Below are positions 1 to 6,889 of a DNA stretch of 64,000 bases, piece after piece. The notes beneath the pieces are model-generated. The model saw only the letters and a program-made list of their open reading frames with translations. It did not search any database and was not told where the DNA came from. Position 1 is the first letter of the stretch. Every line of letters begins with the position of its first letter. This DNA comes from Pseudosulfitobacter koreensis (lineage in GTDB: Bacteria > Pseudomonadota > Alphaproteobacteria > Rhodobacterales > Rhodobacteraceae): positions 1-64,000 of the forward strand of contig NZ_JANKJG010000015.1 of NCBI RefSeq assembly GCF_024733015.1. Direction: 5' to 3'. The position numbers were made by a program, and so were the translations under genes.

Positions 1-372
1 TCAAAAATCCCATGTCGATCACTCCATATCTCCCTGATCAGAATCGTCAGGGCAATGTGTTCACATGGGTCAATTCTCAGTGAAAATTTATGGGGCTACC
101 GGGTCAGTTCTCAATGAAAACCAACACCGTCAACAAGGCGAGAGCGAGAGAATGTTCGTACGGCCCGCTTGAAGCAGCGTAGATAGAAGTCCGCACACAG
201 CTTCCAGAATCCACGCCGCGGTCGATCAGTTCTGAGCTGGAAGACCTTGGCCGCATTTGCTTAAAAGTGCACTTGGGGAGGAGAGCACGTTAGGCCCTGA
301 CCCCCTCAGGAGGTACTTTGATTCCACCTTATCGGGATTGGACCGCAAGACGCTCGACGTTGAGTTCTGGCT
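1..372. other. Left-edge non-coding stretch with an insertion-sequence end
   Basis: No convincing gene is visible here. The first third carries two near-identical 20-base direct repeats (annotated separately) of the kind found at insertion-sequence ends. The remainder, up to the GTG at 373, shows no clear promoter, hairpin or coding frame that I recognise. It is probably the scar between a truncated insertion sequence and the following gene. Confidence 0.5.
67..121. mobile_element. Insertion-sequence terminal repeats (IS21-like end), truncated
   Basis: Two direct copies of gggtcaRttctcaRtgaaaa begin at 67 and 101, 34 bases apart, and differ at two purine positions. Multiple short direct repeats near an end are characteristic of IS21-family elements, and this sequence style resembles IS21-type ends in alphaproteobacteria. 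No istA or istB gene is inside the window, so the element either continues to the left or is a remnant. The family assignment is from memory of the repeat style, not a search. Confidence 0.45.
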
Positions 373-1560
373 GTGTTCATAACACCCGAGACGCACGGGA
401 GCTCGGGATTGCACATTTTTAGATCACTCGGCCCTGCCGTTGCCCGCGTTTCAGGCATCGAGGCCATGCGTGCAGGGCTTGGGGCGCTGATCGGTCTGGG
501 ACTGACCGGCCTGTTGCTTCTGTCGCCACATGTCGATCCGGAACTGGGCCTATATCTTGTTGCGCCCTTCGGAGCCTCATCCGTGCTGCTTTTTGCCGTA
601 CCAAACTCCCCCTTGGCGCAGCCTTGGTCCGCGATTGTCGGCAACACTGTTGCAGCGATCGTGGGAGTGGCGGTGTGCCTATCCGTAACGGACCCTACTC
701 TGCGGATCGCGTTGGCGGTTGGCCTCGCGATCACTGCCACTATCCTGTGCCGCGCGCTCCACCCCCCTGCCGGTGCCGTTGCCATGACGGCCGCCATGTC
801 CCCGGACGCGATTGCGGAGTTGGGTTTCTGGTTTGCACTCACACCCATTGCCATAGGAACAATAGCCCTTGTGTTACTCGCGACGGCCTATGCGCGGCTC
901 ACCGGAAGGCGTTATCCATTTCGGCAGTTCGACGACCTGAGCAGACATAGAACAGAAGATCGCAATCCCACTGAACGGCTGGGGCTCGCGGAAGAAGAAC
1001 TGACAGGTATCCTTGAACGCTACAGCCAGTCGTTCAATCTGGGCGTCGAGGACCTGGCGCGGCTGATCGGTGCGGCAGAGTTACAGGCCGCCGCGCAGTC
1101 CTCTGGCCCCCTCACAGCGCAGGACATCATGTCCCGCGACCTTGTCACGGTCCGTCCCGAAACGGCACTGGGTGAGGTTGCAGACCTCTTCAAGCAGCAT
1201 CGGTTTACCTCTCTGCCCGTCGTCGGGGCGGATACCAAGTTCTTGGGTATCATTTTTCAGATGCACCTCATCAGCCAGGCAAGAGCGGACGCTCTACGCC
1301 TTGATCGGCGTTACGGGGCTGCTCTCAGGCGGCTTCTGGATCCAGACCGCGAAAAACCGGTAAACGCTGGCGATATCATGAGCGTCGCCGGGCCCCGTGC
1401 CACCACGAACACACCCGTTGGTGCCTTGCTGCCGATGATGGCGGACGGAGAAACGGATGCGGTCCCCATCATAGAATATGGAAAGATCGTGGGCATCGTC
1501 ACCCGGACAGATCTCGTCGCCGCGCTTGCCCGAACCGCAGCGCGTGCTGGCAGTGCCTGA
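373..1560 (+). CDS. HPP family membrane protein with two C-terminal CBS domains
   Basis: The N-terminal half (about residues 30-180) is a multi-spanning HPP domain with the family motif HPPAGAVAM at about residue 134. The C-terminal half holds two CBS motifs, around residues 250-310 (DIMSRDLVTV) and 330-390 (DIMSVAGPR). CBS pairs usually bind adenine nucleotides and regulate the attached domain. Some plant HPP proteins transport nitrite; for this bacterial fusion that is only suggestive, though the nitric-oxide-type genes that follow make it worth noting. The start is uncertain: GTG at 373 lacks a good ribosome-binding site, and the conserved HPP start (RSLGPAVAR) begins about 15 residues in. 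The length of about 395 aa is normal for HPP-CBS proteins. Confidence 0.85.
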   Translation: MFITPETHGSSGLHIFRSLGPAVARVSGIEAMRAGLGALIGLGLTGLLLLSPHVDPELGLYLVAPFGASSVLLFAVPNSPLAQPWSAIVGNTVAAIVGVAVCLSVTDPTLRIALAVGLAITATILCRALHPPAGAVAMTAAMSPDAIAELGFWFALTPIAIGTIALVLLATAYARLTGRRYPFRQFDDLSRHRTEDRNPTERLGLAEEELTGILERYSQSFNLGVEDLARLIGAAELQAAAQSSGPLTAQDIMSRDLVTVRPETALGEVADLFKQHRFTSLPVVGADTKFLGIIFQMHLISQARADALRLDRRYGAALRRLLDPDREKPVNAGDIMSVAGPRATTNTPVGALLPMMADGETDAVPIIEYGKIVGIVTRTDLVAALARTAARAGSA

Positions 1561-1698
1561 CGGACCCGCGCGGAACAGAGATGGTCGCGGGAGTGCCGAT
1601 CAGTTGGAAAGATGGATCACATGCCGAAAGAAGTGAGCCAAAACGAGCGAGTCAAAGACCATGTCAGCGCTGCCAACCATGACAAGTGACTTGCATCG

Positions 1699-2127
1699 CT
1701 ATATGGCCAATAAATCCTGCAAGGCTCCGCGCGCGCGCGTTACTTCCGCCAACGTGTATGCATCCAGCGTGGCGAAAAAAGCCTCCTGCGCCTCGGCAAG
1801 TGGGGCGCGCAGTCCGCAGGCGGGAAGGATCAAACAAGACCGGTTGGTGCCGAAACACTCAACCACCGCATCATCACGCTTCATTGCCCGCACCACCGCT
1901 CCGATACTGATCTGCTCGGCAGGCCGAGCCAGCACCAGCCCGCCGTTGCGCCCGCGCTCAGAGGTCACGAAGCCCTCGCGCGCCAATTGGGTGGCTACTT
2001 TGGACAGGTGATGATCAGAAAGATCAAATAGCGCCGCGATCTGCGAGGTCGGCACCCGTTGGGGCGCGCGCACTGCAAGAGTTATCAATATGCGCAGGGC
2101 GTAATCTGTGAATTTGTCCAACTGCAT
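1699..2127 (-). CDS. nsrR: Rrf2 family transcriptional regulator, NsrR-like
   Basis: A 142-aa winged-helix Rrf2 protein starting MQLDKFTDYALRIL, the usual NsrR N-terminus. The three iron-sulfur ligand cysteines are present as ECFGTNRSC followed by LILPAC (C-x6-C-x5-C). NsrR carries an Fe-S cluster that reacts with nitric oxide and derepresses NO-detoxifying genes. It is divergent from a small membrane protein and a truncated haemoglobin gene at 2210-2769, its probable targets. A short palindrome at 2140-2152 lies in the shared promoter region. The NsrR call rests on the Cys pattern and the haemoglobin neighbour. Confidence 0.8.
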   Translation of the reverse strand: MQLDKFTDYALRILITLAVRAPQRVPTSQIAALFDLSDHHLSKVATQLAREGFVTSERGRNGGLVLARPAEQISIGAVVRAMKRDDAVVECFGTNRSCLILPACGLRAPLAEAQEAFFATLDAYTLAEVTRARGALQDLLAI

Positions 2128-2139
2128 CTGCGGTATTTA

Positions 2140-2152
2140 GCATTTACAATGC
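2140..2152. promoter_or_regulatory. Palindrome in the nsrR/haemoglobin divergent promoter
   Basis: The sequence gcatt-tac-aatgc is a perfect 5-bp-arm palindrome in the 82-base gap between the divergent regulator and the small membrane protein gene. Rrf2-family repressors bind short AT-rich dyads in such positions, so it is a plausible operator. I could not match it to a published consensus. Confidence 0.35.
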
Positions 2153-2209
2153 GCAATTAAAAGCGCTATATATTCCGCAAAGTGAATACTTATTTAAGGA
2201 GTCCCCCTG

Positions 2210-2365
2210 ATGACACTTTCTGAAGTCTTTCTCTGGCCGGGCACCAAGGCCTGCGAGCGTCTGGGCGTCGACCCCGAGGGCGACGCAGGCCTGATCCGCT
2301 GGATGATCAATACGCTGGTTTATTTGATTCTCAGCCTGGTTGTCGTCTGGGCCATCGTGGTGTGA
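2210..2365 (+). CDS. Small single-pass membrane protein (51 aa) upstream of truncated haemoglobin
   Basis: ATG at 2210 follows a good ribosome-binding site (taaggagtcccc), and the frame runs to TGA at 2363-2365, encoding 51 aa. The N-terminal half is soluble (MTLSEVFLWPGTKACERLGV) and the C-terminal 22 residues are one hydrophobic helix ending VVVWAIVV. The stop nearly touches the next start (ATG at 2368), implying translational coupling with the haemoglobin. I do not recognise a named family. Its position suggests a membrane partner of the haemoglobin in the NO response; that is inference. Confidence 0.7.
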   Translation: MTLSEVFLWPGTKACERLGVDPEGDAGLIRWMINTLVYLILSLVVVWAIVV

Positions 2366-2367
2366 CC

Positions 2368-2769
2368 ATGCCGCCGCGTATCCCCGTAACCGAAGCGCAA
2401 ATCGACCACGTCGTATCTCGGTTTTATGCCCGCGTTCGCGCAGATCCATCTCTCGGACCAGTGTTCCGGGCGCATGTCTCGGACTGGACCGCACACGAGG
2501 AAAAGATCGGTCGCTTTTGGCGAAATGCGCTGCTGCTGCAACGGTGCTATGATGGCAATCCGATGCAGGTGCATATGGCCGCAGGCAACGTCAAATCACA
2601 GCATTTCGCGGTCTGGCTGTCGCTGTTCGACGAGGTTCTGGAACAAGAATTGCCGCAATCGCTCGCGCGGTCTTGGTCCGCCCTTGCCCACCGCATTGGT
2701 CGTGGTCTCAGCTATGGCCTGCCCCAAGACCAAAGCGCCGATCCGGTTCCCTTTTTTGGCGACGGTTGA
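2368..2769 (+). CDS. Group III truncated haemoglobin
   Basis: A 133-aa globin-like protein. The helices contain FYARVRADPSLGPVF near the N-terminus, then W-x2-HEEKIGRFWRNALL and a candidate proximal histidine region around HFAVWLSLFDEVL, typical of group III (trHbP) haemoglobins. These proteins bind haem and are linked to NO or oxygen chemistry, often in NsrR/NnrR regulons. ATG at 2368 directly follows the stop of the small membrane protein; an in-frame GTG at 2362 would overlap that stop. It is probably co-transcribed with the upstream 51-aa gene and controlled by the divergent Rrf2 regulator. Confidence 0.8.
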   Translation: MPPRIPVTEAQIDHVVSRFYARVRADPSLGPVFRAHVSDWTAHEEKIGRFWRNALLLQRCYDGNPMQVHMAAGNVKSQHFAVWLSLFDEVLEQELPQSLARSWSALAHRIGRGLSYGLPQDQSADPVPFFGDG

Positions 2770-2896
2770 ACCGAAGAAACCACTGGCAAGGCTGCAGACA
2801 ACAAGGCTGAATAAAGCCGCATCCCCATGGCAGGCGTCTCTTCTTTGTAACCGCGGCTCATCGACCTTCGATAGCGGCGACAATAAATTTAGGGGG

Positions 2897-2921
2897 TCCC
2901 GACAAACCGTGTTGGTCGGGA
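2897..2921. other. Hairpin in the leader of the second Rrf2 gene
   Basis: TCCCGAC and GTCGGGA form a 7-bp stem around an 11-base loop, about 90 bases before the second Rrf2 start. There is no T-run after it, so it is not an intrinsic terminator. It could be an operator or a leader structure. Confidence 0.3.
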
Positions 2922-3007
2922 GTGCATGCGGATCGGAGGAAGGGCGAATTGCATCCGGGACATGGCTGAAACAACCTTAGCGAGTGTTGCAAAAGGGGGA
3001 TAGAGCG

Positions 3008-3460
3008 ATGCTAATTCAGAGCGAGAGCAGGATGCGCCTGACCAGTTACACCGACTTCGGGCTTCGCGCGCTTATGCGGATGGTCAGCGCGCGTAACCGG
3101 GTGTTCTCGACGACCGAGATCACCGATGAGTTCGGCATTTTGCGCAATCATCTCAACAAGATCATCCAGTGCCTTTCGCAGTATGGGTTCGTGCAAACCC
3201 ATCGCGGCGCCGATGGGGGTGCGATGCTCGCCCGGCCTGCCGGTGAAATCGGTCTCGGCAACCTCGTCCAGCTCCTCGAGCGAGATCAGGCGCTGGTCAA
3301 ATGTTTCTCACCGGATGGGTCGTGTTGCATCACTCTATCTGGTTGGCTGAAGGGTAAGCTTCATGCCGCGGAGGTCGCCTTTCTGGCCGAACTCGACCGA
3401 TCGACGCTGGCGGACATCGCCTTGCCCGCGCGGGTCGCCGCAGTGGCAGATGGAGGGTAA
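3008..3460 (+). CDS. Rrf2 family regulator with an altered cysteine cluster
   Basis: A 150-aa Rrf2 winged-helix protein (RLTSYTDFGLRALM, then EFGILRNHLNKIIQCL as the recognition helix). ATG at 3008 is preferred because AAAGGGGG lies at ribosome-binding distance. Compared with the NsrR-like neighbour, the ligand segment reads KCFSPDGSCCITLSGWL: the first two cysteines are kept but the third position is glycine, and an extra cysteine sits beside the second. Cluster binding may therefore be altered or lost. Its stop lies one base before the start of the next gene, so the two form an operon. Confidence 0.8.
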   Translation: MLIQSESRMRLTSYTDFGLRALMRMVSARNRVFSTTEITDEFGILRNHLNKIIQCLSQYGFVQTHRGADGGAMLARPAGEIGLGNLVQLLERDQALVKCFSPDGSCCITLSGWLKGKLHAAEVAFLAELDRSTLADIALPARVAAVADGG

Positions 3461-3461
3461 C

Positions 3462-3770
3462 ATGGGTGAGGTTTCCCTCTTGGCCGATGGTTTCGTCGTC
3501 GATGCCGGGATCGTGGGCGCGGCGTTCGATCTTCCACCCGCCGACGTTCCGGCAAAGCTCCGTCTGGGCCAGATCACCAGTCGATGCGAAACTGGCGTCG
3601 ATGACGATGCGGGCCGTTGGCGGCTGACCTTTTATTGTGGCGGTCGGGCTCTGCGACTTGTTGTCGACACAAGCGGCGCGATCATGTCTCGTGCCACCTT
3701 CCCCGCACATGCGCCGAAGGCGGGTCCGATTGACCTCTCCACCATGATTGCGAAAGAAAAGGAGGCGTAG
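3462..3770 (+). CDS. Conserved small protein in the NO-type cluster, unknown function
   Basis: ATG at 3462 follows GGAGGGTAAC and starts one base after the preceding Rrf2 stop, so it is translationally linked. The 102-aa product starts MGEVSLLADGFVVDAGIV and has a beta-rich middle (RWRLTFYCGGRALRLVVD) with a polar C-terminus ending AKEKEA. No signal peptide or membrane helix is visible. I recognise it only as the type of small protein found beside haemoglobin/Rrf2 genes in Rhodobacterales. Function unknown. Confidence 0.65.
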   Translation: MGEVSLLADGFVVDAGIVGAAFDLPPADVPAKLRLGQITSRCETGVDDDAGRWRLTFYCGGRALRLVVDTSGAIMSRATFPAHAPKAGPIDLSTMIAKEKEA

Positions 3771-4052
3771 AGCCTCCAATTCAGGCGAACTGCCCAAAAC
3801 TCACCTCTTTGTGGCGCCAGAAGGTCGCAGAGCGGCGCCGCGCTCTTGATAAGCGCTCCGGGAAAGCCGAAATCAGGTTCATGACCATGTTCAGTCTCCA
3901 TACGAGGTTCCTGCTCAACGCGGGAAATACACTTAACCGCCGGTAACCCCGGGCGGGATCGGGCTACTTGCCTGTCCGCGCCTCGGGGTCTTCTCGATCT
4001 TATCCAGATCAATTGGAATTGACGGGCGCGCCTCAGCGGCAGGTCATCGTGT
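3771..4052. other. Intergenic stretch without a supportable gene
   Basis: Between the small conserved protein and the DUF1127 gene I see only short frames that do not look protein-like. No strong hairpin with a T-run was noticed. The promoter of the DUF1127 gene probably lies in its right part. Confidence 0.4.
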
Positions 4053-4106
4053 ATGCGCGAATGGACCAGTTCGATGGGTAGCGGACGTCTGGTTCACCCT
4101 CTTTTC

Positions 4107-4436
4107 ATGGAGCACGTCATGCACCCTTACATGTTCAACCCCAACATCCTATTTCTCCGTCCTTCTTCCTCCTCAAAAAGCACTAAGCGCCCGGGGGCCT
4201 TGCGCCGAATGGCCGGCGCTGCATTTCGCAACTTGAAACGACGCAAGATGATCGCGACCCTGCAACGCATGGACGATCACCTGCTTCGCGACATCGGGAT
4301 CGAGCGCAGCGATATCCCGCGTGTCGTCGAAAGTTTTTCGACTCGTGAATTGGGTATGCGCCCGGTGTCCCCTGACGTCGCGCGCACGAGCCTGAAACAA
4401 TCTCGCGCGGCGAAGTCAGATAAAGTTTCGGCATAA
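4107..4436 (+). CDS. DUF1127 (YjiS-like) small basic protein
   Basis: The C-terminal part carries the DUF1127 signature: a basic helix with KRRKMIATLQRMDDHLLRDIGI followed by ERSDIPRVV. The N-terminal part is low complexity (serine/lysine-rich). ATG at 4107 or 4119 is likelier than the upstream ATG at 4053, because the extra residues are not family-like. Small DUF1127 proteins in alphaproteobacteria have been linked to RNA-associated and phosphate/stress roles, but none is shown for this one. At about 105 aa it is longer than the 45-70 aa typical of the shortest members. Confidence 0.7.
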   Translation: MEHVMHPYMFNPNILFLRPSSSSKSTKRPGALRRMAGAAFRNLKRRKMIATLQRMDDHLLRDIGIERSDIPRVVESFSTRELGMRPVSPDVARTSLKQSRAAKSDKVSA

Positions 4437-4513
4437 GGTGAGCGCCACCGGCAATTCAGAGGCGGGTCGTTCAACACGCATATCGGTTCAATCAGCAAGC
4501 AAGGAGCGGCAAA

Positions 4514-4808
4514 ATGATGATTTGTCGAGCGGATTTCGAGGAGTTGTTTCCTGAAACCTTCCGGCCCACCCCGAAGTCAGACAGCGGGCAATCGCGCACT
4601 GAAGAATGCCTGGCGCGCTGGGAAAAAGACGGCGGGCGGCCATCGGTAAGGGCGCGAGTGTTCGCGGAACGTCCGCCGAACCGACGGGACCAACCCAGTG
4701 CTGAACGTCGCCATGGGAATGGCAATGATCAATACGGCTGTTCACATGGTGACGAAAAATGCGGTCGGCCCCAGTCTCCGCGCCGACCCGCAGGCTGCTG
4801 CCATGTAG
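4514..4808 (+). pseudogene. Probable frameshifted remnant of a small Rhodobacterales gene
   Basis: The start at 4514 has a good ribosome-binding site (aggagcggcaaaatg), and the first ~43 residues (MMICRADFEELF to EKDGGRP) look like real protein. After about 4650 this frame turns into an arginine-rich, shadow-like sequence. In the +1 frame a protein-like tail (VLNVAMGMAMINTAVHMV and on) runs to TAG at 4806-4808. The simplest reading is one gene broken by a frameshift or internal deletion. I cannot name the family. Confidence 0.35.
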
Positions 4809-4895
4809 GCTGATCGCTCACCCGATCATGTGGCCGAAAAAGATCACTGATGATCTCTCGGACGCGCCCGAGGCCCTTCGACAAAGGAGAAACAG

Positions 4896-5015
4896 ATGTC
4901 ATTCGAATTGATGCGCAACAGCACCCAACCTGCGTCTTCCCATTTCACCCTCGCCGCCGTCACCGAAGAGCTGCAAGGTGTGCTGCGACCTCCGAGCGCC
5001 AGGACGTGCCGGTAG
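4896..5015 (+). pseudogene. Truncated gene start fused into antisense DUF488 remnant
   Basis: A strong ribosome-binding site (caaaggagaaacag) precedes ATG at 4896. The first ~29 residues (MSFELMRNSTQPASSHFTLA...) read like a genuine protein start, but from about 4980 the frame runs through the antisense strand of the broken DUF488 gene and stops at 5013. This is best read as the 5' end of a gene joined by deletion to the 3'-truncated DUF488 gene. The junction lies near 4973-4985. Confidence 0.4.
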
Positions 5016-5194
5016 GCAATTTGATGCTCAGCCAGCCTATCGGCAAATACGTCATCATTGAAGTCGGGATTGCGTTTGGATTTCGGGAAGGATCGCACGT
5101 CCACCACCACTCGCACCCCGGCCTCGCGCAGCATGTCGGTAACCGTCTACTGCGGCCGGTTTGAATGTCCGATGATCGCGAAACCGCCGCTCAC
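4985..5194 (-). pseudogene. DUF488 family protein, degraded
   Basis: Reading the minus strand from GTG at 5194 gives an N-terminus with GFAIIGHSNRP, then a TAG stop, then TVTDMLREAGVRVVVDV, RSFPKSKRNPDF and YRHVLALGGR. These are the classic DUF488 blocks (IGHS, DVRS-P-S, Y-x-LGG). The internal TAG (plus-strand cta at about 5148-5150) and loss of everything after ALGGR show it is non-functional. The GTG overlaps the TGA of the upstream DUF2945 gene (GTGA), so the two once formed a coupled pair. Confidence 0.75.
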
Positions 5195-5403
5195 GAGTCG
5201 GGCTGGGTCAACGCGTCTTCCTTGTGCGCCGCGATGTGGTCCGTCTTGTCGCTCTCAATCTCGTATTGTGGCTCATCTTTCGAAGCGCGCCTGCGGTGCC
5301 CCTTGTAGTCGAAATCTGCCTCATGGACCCTCAGGATGTGGCCGCTGACGCGACCCGCTTCGGAATTCCAGCTTACGTTATCGCCTTTCGAATATTTTGC
5401 CAT
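5191..5403 (-). CDS. DUF2945 (HVA1/TUDOR-like) small protein
   Basis: A 70-aa protein beginning MAKYSKGDNVSWNSEAGRVSG and continuing with HILRVHEADFDYKGHRRRAS and PQYEIESDKTDHIAAHKEDAL. This is the full DUF2945 pattern (KGD-V-W ... G-V ... PQY-I-SDKT-..A-HK). ATG at 5403 has GGAGAAAAC just upstream; longer starts add non-conserved residues. The family adopts a small SH3/Tudor-like barrel of unclear function. It is commonly next to DUF488, as here, where the DUF488 gene is decayed. Confidence 0.8.
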   Translation of the reverse strand: MAKYSKGDNVSWNSEAGRVSGHILRVHEADFDYKGHRRRASKDEPQYEIESDKTDHIAAHKEDALTQPDS

Positions 5404-5540
5404 TTGTTTTCTCCTTTTTCCTTCTAAACACATGGACCCATGTTCCCTTCAAAGCGTCAAAAACCAGTAGATGCGGGGCGGGCAGGCAAATATAGCCACT
5501 CGGCGCGAATTACATGAATGGCCGCCCTTAACTTGTGAAA

Positions 5541-5566
5541 TGGCCATTTTTTCCCGAAAATGGCCA
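5541..5566. promoter_or_regulatory. Perfect 10-bp-arm palindrome upstream of the recombinase module
   Basis: TGGCCATTTT, six bases (ttcccg), then AAAATGGCCA: a perfect inverted repeat. A third TGGCC lies at 5519. It sits about 110 bases before the first gene of the module and looks like an operator or an element-end/iteron-type signal. No T-run follows it. Confidence 0.5.
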
Positions 5567-5678
5567 AAACAAGGTTGTCGGAATATGAGCGTCGACAACA
5601 CCGCAGGGTCGCGCGACATTTTTGCGTGGGTGCGATCACACCAATATTCCGCCTCCACACCGCAGCAGGAGGTTTATC

Positions 5679-6485
5679 ATGCCGCTCGACAACGGAAAGG
5701 TCATGATCCCGTCGCCGCTTGCTAAAACGGTTCTTTCATTCGACCTTGGGGCACCGACGCTTCGTCTCCTCATCTCAATGCTGCACCAGCTCGATCTTCG
5801 CGGGGTCTGCGGTCCGAACAGCCCTGAGGTTAGCCCGGTCCTCTGGGCAAGCTGTGCGGACCTTCGGGAACGCGTCGGTCCCAAGGGGAGCAACAGCGCA
5901 CGCGAGATCCGCGACGCTGCCCGCGCTTTGAGCACTTCAGGTTTGGTCGAATACGTCGCCCTGCTGAACAGGGATACGAAGCTGCAAGGGCAGTGCAGCG
6001 CGTTGGTCTGGGAAGAGATGCGCATCCGAAACACGAGTAACTATGTGCTCGTCGACCTGGAGGAACTCGGTCACTTCCGCTCGACTTTTCAGATCGGCGT
6101 CTACTTAAACGCGCAAAAGCGAAGAGGGTCCAGAGCGCCGCAGTTCATTCTCCCTTACGACTTCCGGGTATCGGAGGAAGCGAATTTGCGTCGGCTGACC
6201 AAGACTCTGGAAACAGTCGCAAAAGTGTTGGACTGGATTTGCTTCACAGCACTCGAACTGCGCGAGGACGCGCCGGAGCCGGAGCACTTCAGGGTGCGGA
6301 TGATCCATCCAGCTGCACGTTGGCACTTCCACGCCTACATGAAGTTTACGCGCCCAAGAGCCGTCTGGAGAGTGGATCGAACCGGCAAGATGAAGTTCGA
6401 CCCCAAGGTGGCTCGTGATGCCCGCGCTGATCTTGTTGAAGCGGACGACTTGGGGTTGAACCATCAGATCTCCGATAGCGCGTAA
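5679..6485 (+). CDS. Unknown protein, possibly replication-initiator-like (winged helix)
   Basis: ATG at 5679 is chosen for its AGGAGG ribosome-binding site; the 268-aa product starts MPLDNGKVMIPSPLAKTVLS. Residues ~20-100 (TLRLLISMLHQLDLRG ... ADLRERVGPKGSNSAREIRDAARALSTSGLVEYV) have the spacing of a winged-helix repeat as in plasmid Rep_3-type initiators. A second similar block may occur around FRSTFQIGVYLNAQKRRG and YDFRVSEEANLRRLTKTLETVAKVL. This resemblance is weak and unaided by alignment. It opens the module with the excisionase-like and recombinase genes, and the palindrome at 5541-5566 is upstream. It could equally be a transcriptional regulator. Confidence 0.55.
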   Translation: MPLDNGKVMIPSPLAKTVLSFDLGAPTLRLLISMLHQLDLRGVCGPNSPEVSPVLWASCADLRERVGPKGSNSAREIRDAARALSTSGLVEYVALLNRDTKLQGQCSALVWEEMRIRNTSNYVLVDLEELGHFRSTFQIGVYLNAQKRRGSRAPQFILPYDFRVSEEANLRRLTKTLETVAKVLDWICFTALELREDAPEPEHFRVRMIHPAARWHFHAYMKFTRPRAVWRVDRTGKMKFDPKVARDARADLVEADDLGLNHQISDSA

Positions 6486-6634
6486 TCTTATTTGGTGATC
6501 TGAATACTCGCTTTGAGCACAATCCCGATGAACTTTTCCTGGTGCAAGCGGCGAACAGAGCCGCTCCATTTTGGGCATTTTTTGGTTCACCTCCGAACCT
6601 TCCTAATTCCCCGTGGCCAACAACGGAGGAAACC

Positions 6635-6862
6635 ATGTCGGCACCAAAATACTACTCAGCCAAAAAGCTGGGCGAGATATTCGAGCGCGACCCGCACACG
6701 ATCCGCGATTGGATCAATAAGGGCTGTCCGACCCCGGACGGTCTGGTGAAGTTGCAGGCCGTCAAACTGGGAAAATCCTGGCAGATCAAAGACGAATGGC
6801 TCGCGGTCTTCGAGCTTCGAGCCCGGCCTGACGTTGGAAGGCCGGACCTCGAGCTCGAGTGA
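6635..6862 (+). CDS. Excisionase/MerR-like HTH protein
   Basis: A 75-aa protein: YYSAKKLGEIFERDPHTIRDWINKGCP is a MerR/excisionase-type helix-turn-helix, followed by a small wing (VKLGKSWQIKDEWLAVFE). ATG at 6635 follows AACGGAGGAAACC. It lies 27 bases before the first recombinase and is probably co-transcribed. Such proteins act as recombination directionality factors that bias a tyrosine recombinase towards excision. The leader resembles that of the second excisionase-like gene at 12246. Confidence 0.75.
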   Translation: MSAPKYYSAKKLGEIFERDPHTIRDWINKGCPTPDGLVKLQAVKLGKSWQIKDEWLAVFELRARPDVGRPDLELE

Positions 6863-6889
6863 GCCGGTCGCCAGTTCAGGAGAAAACCT

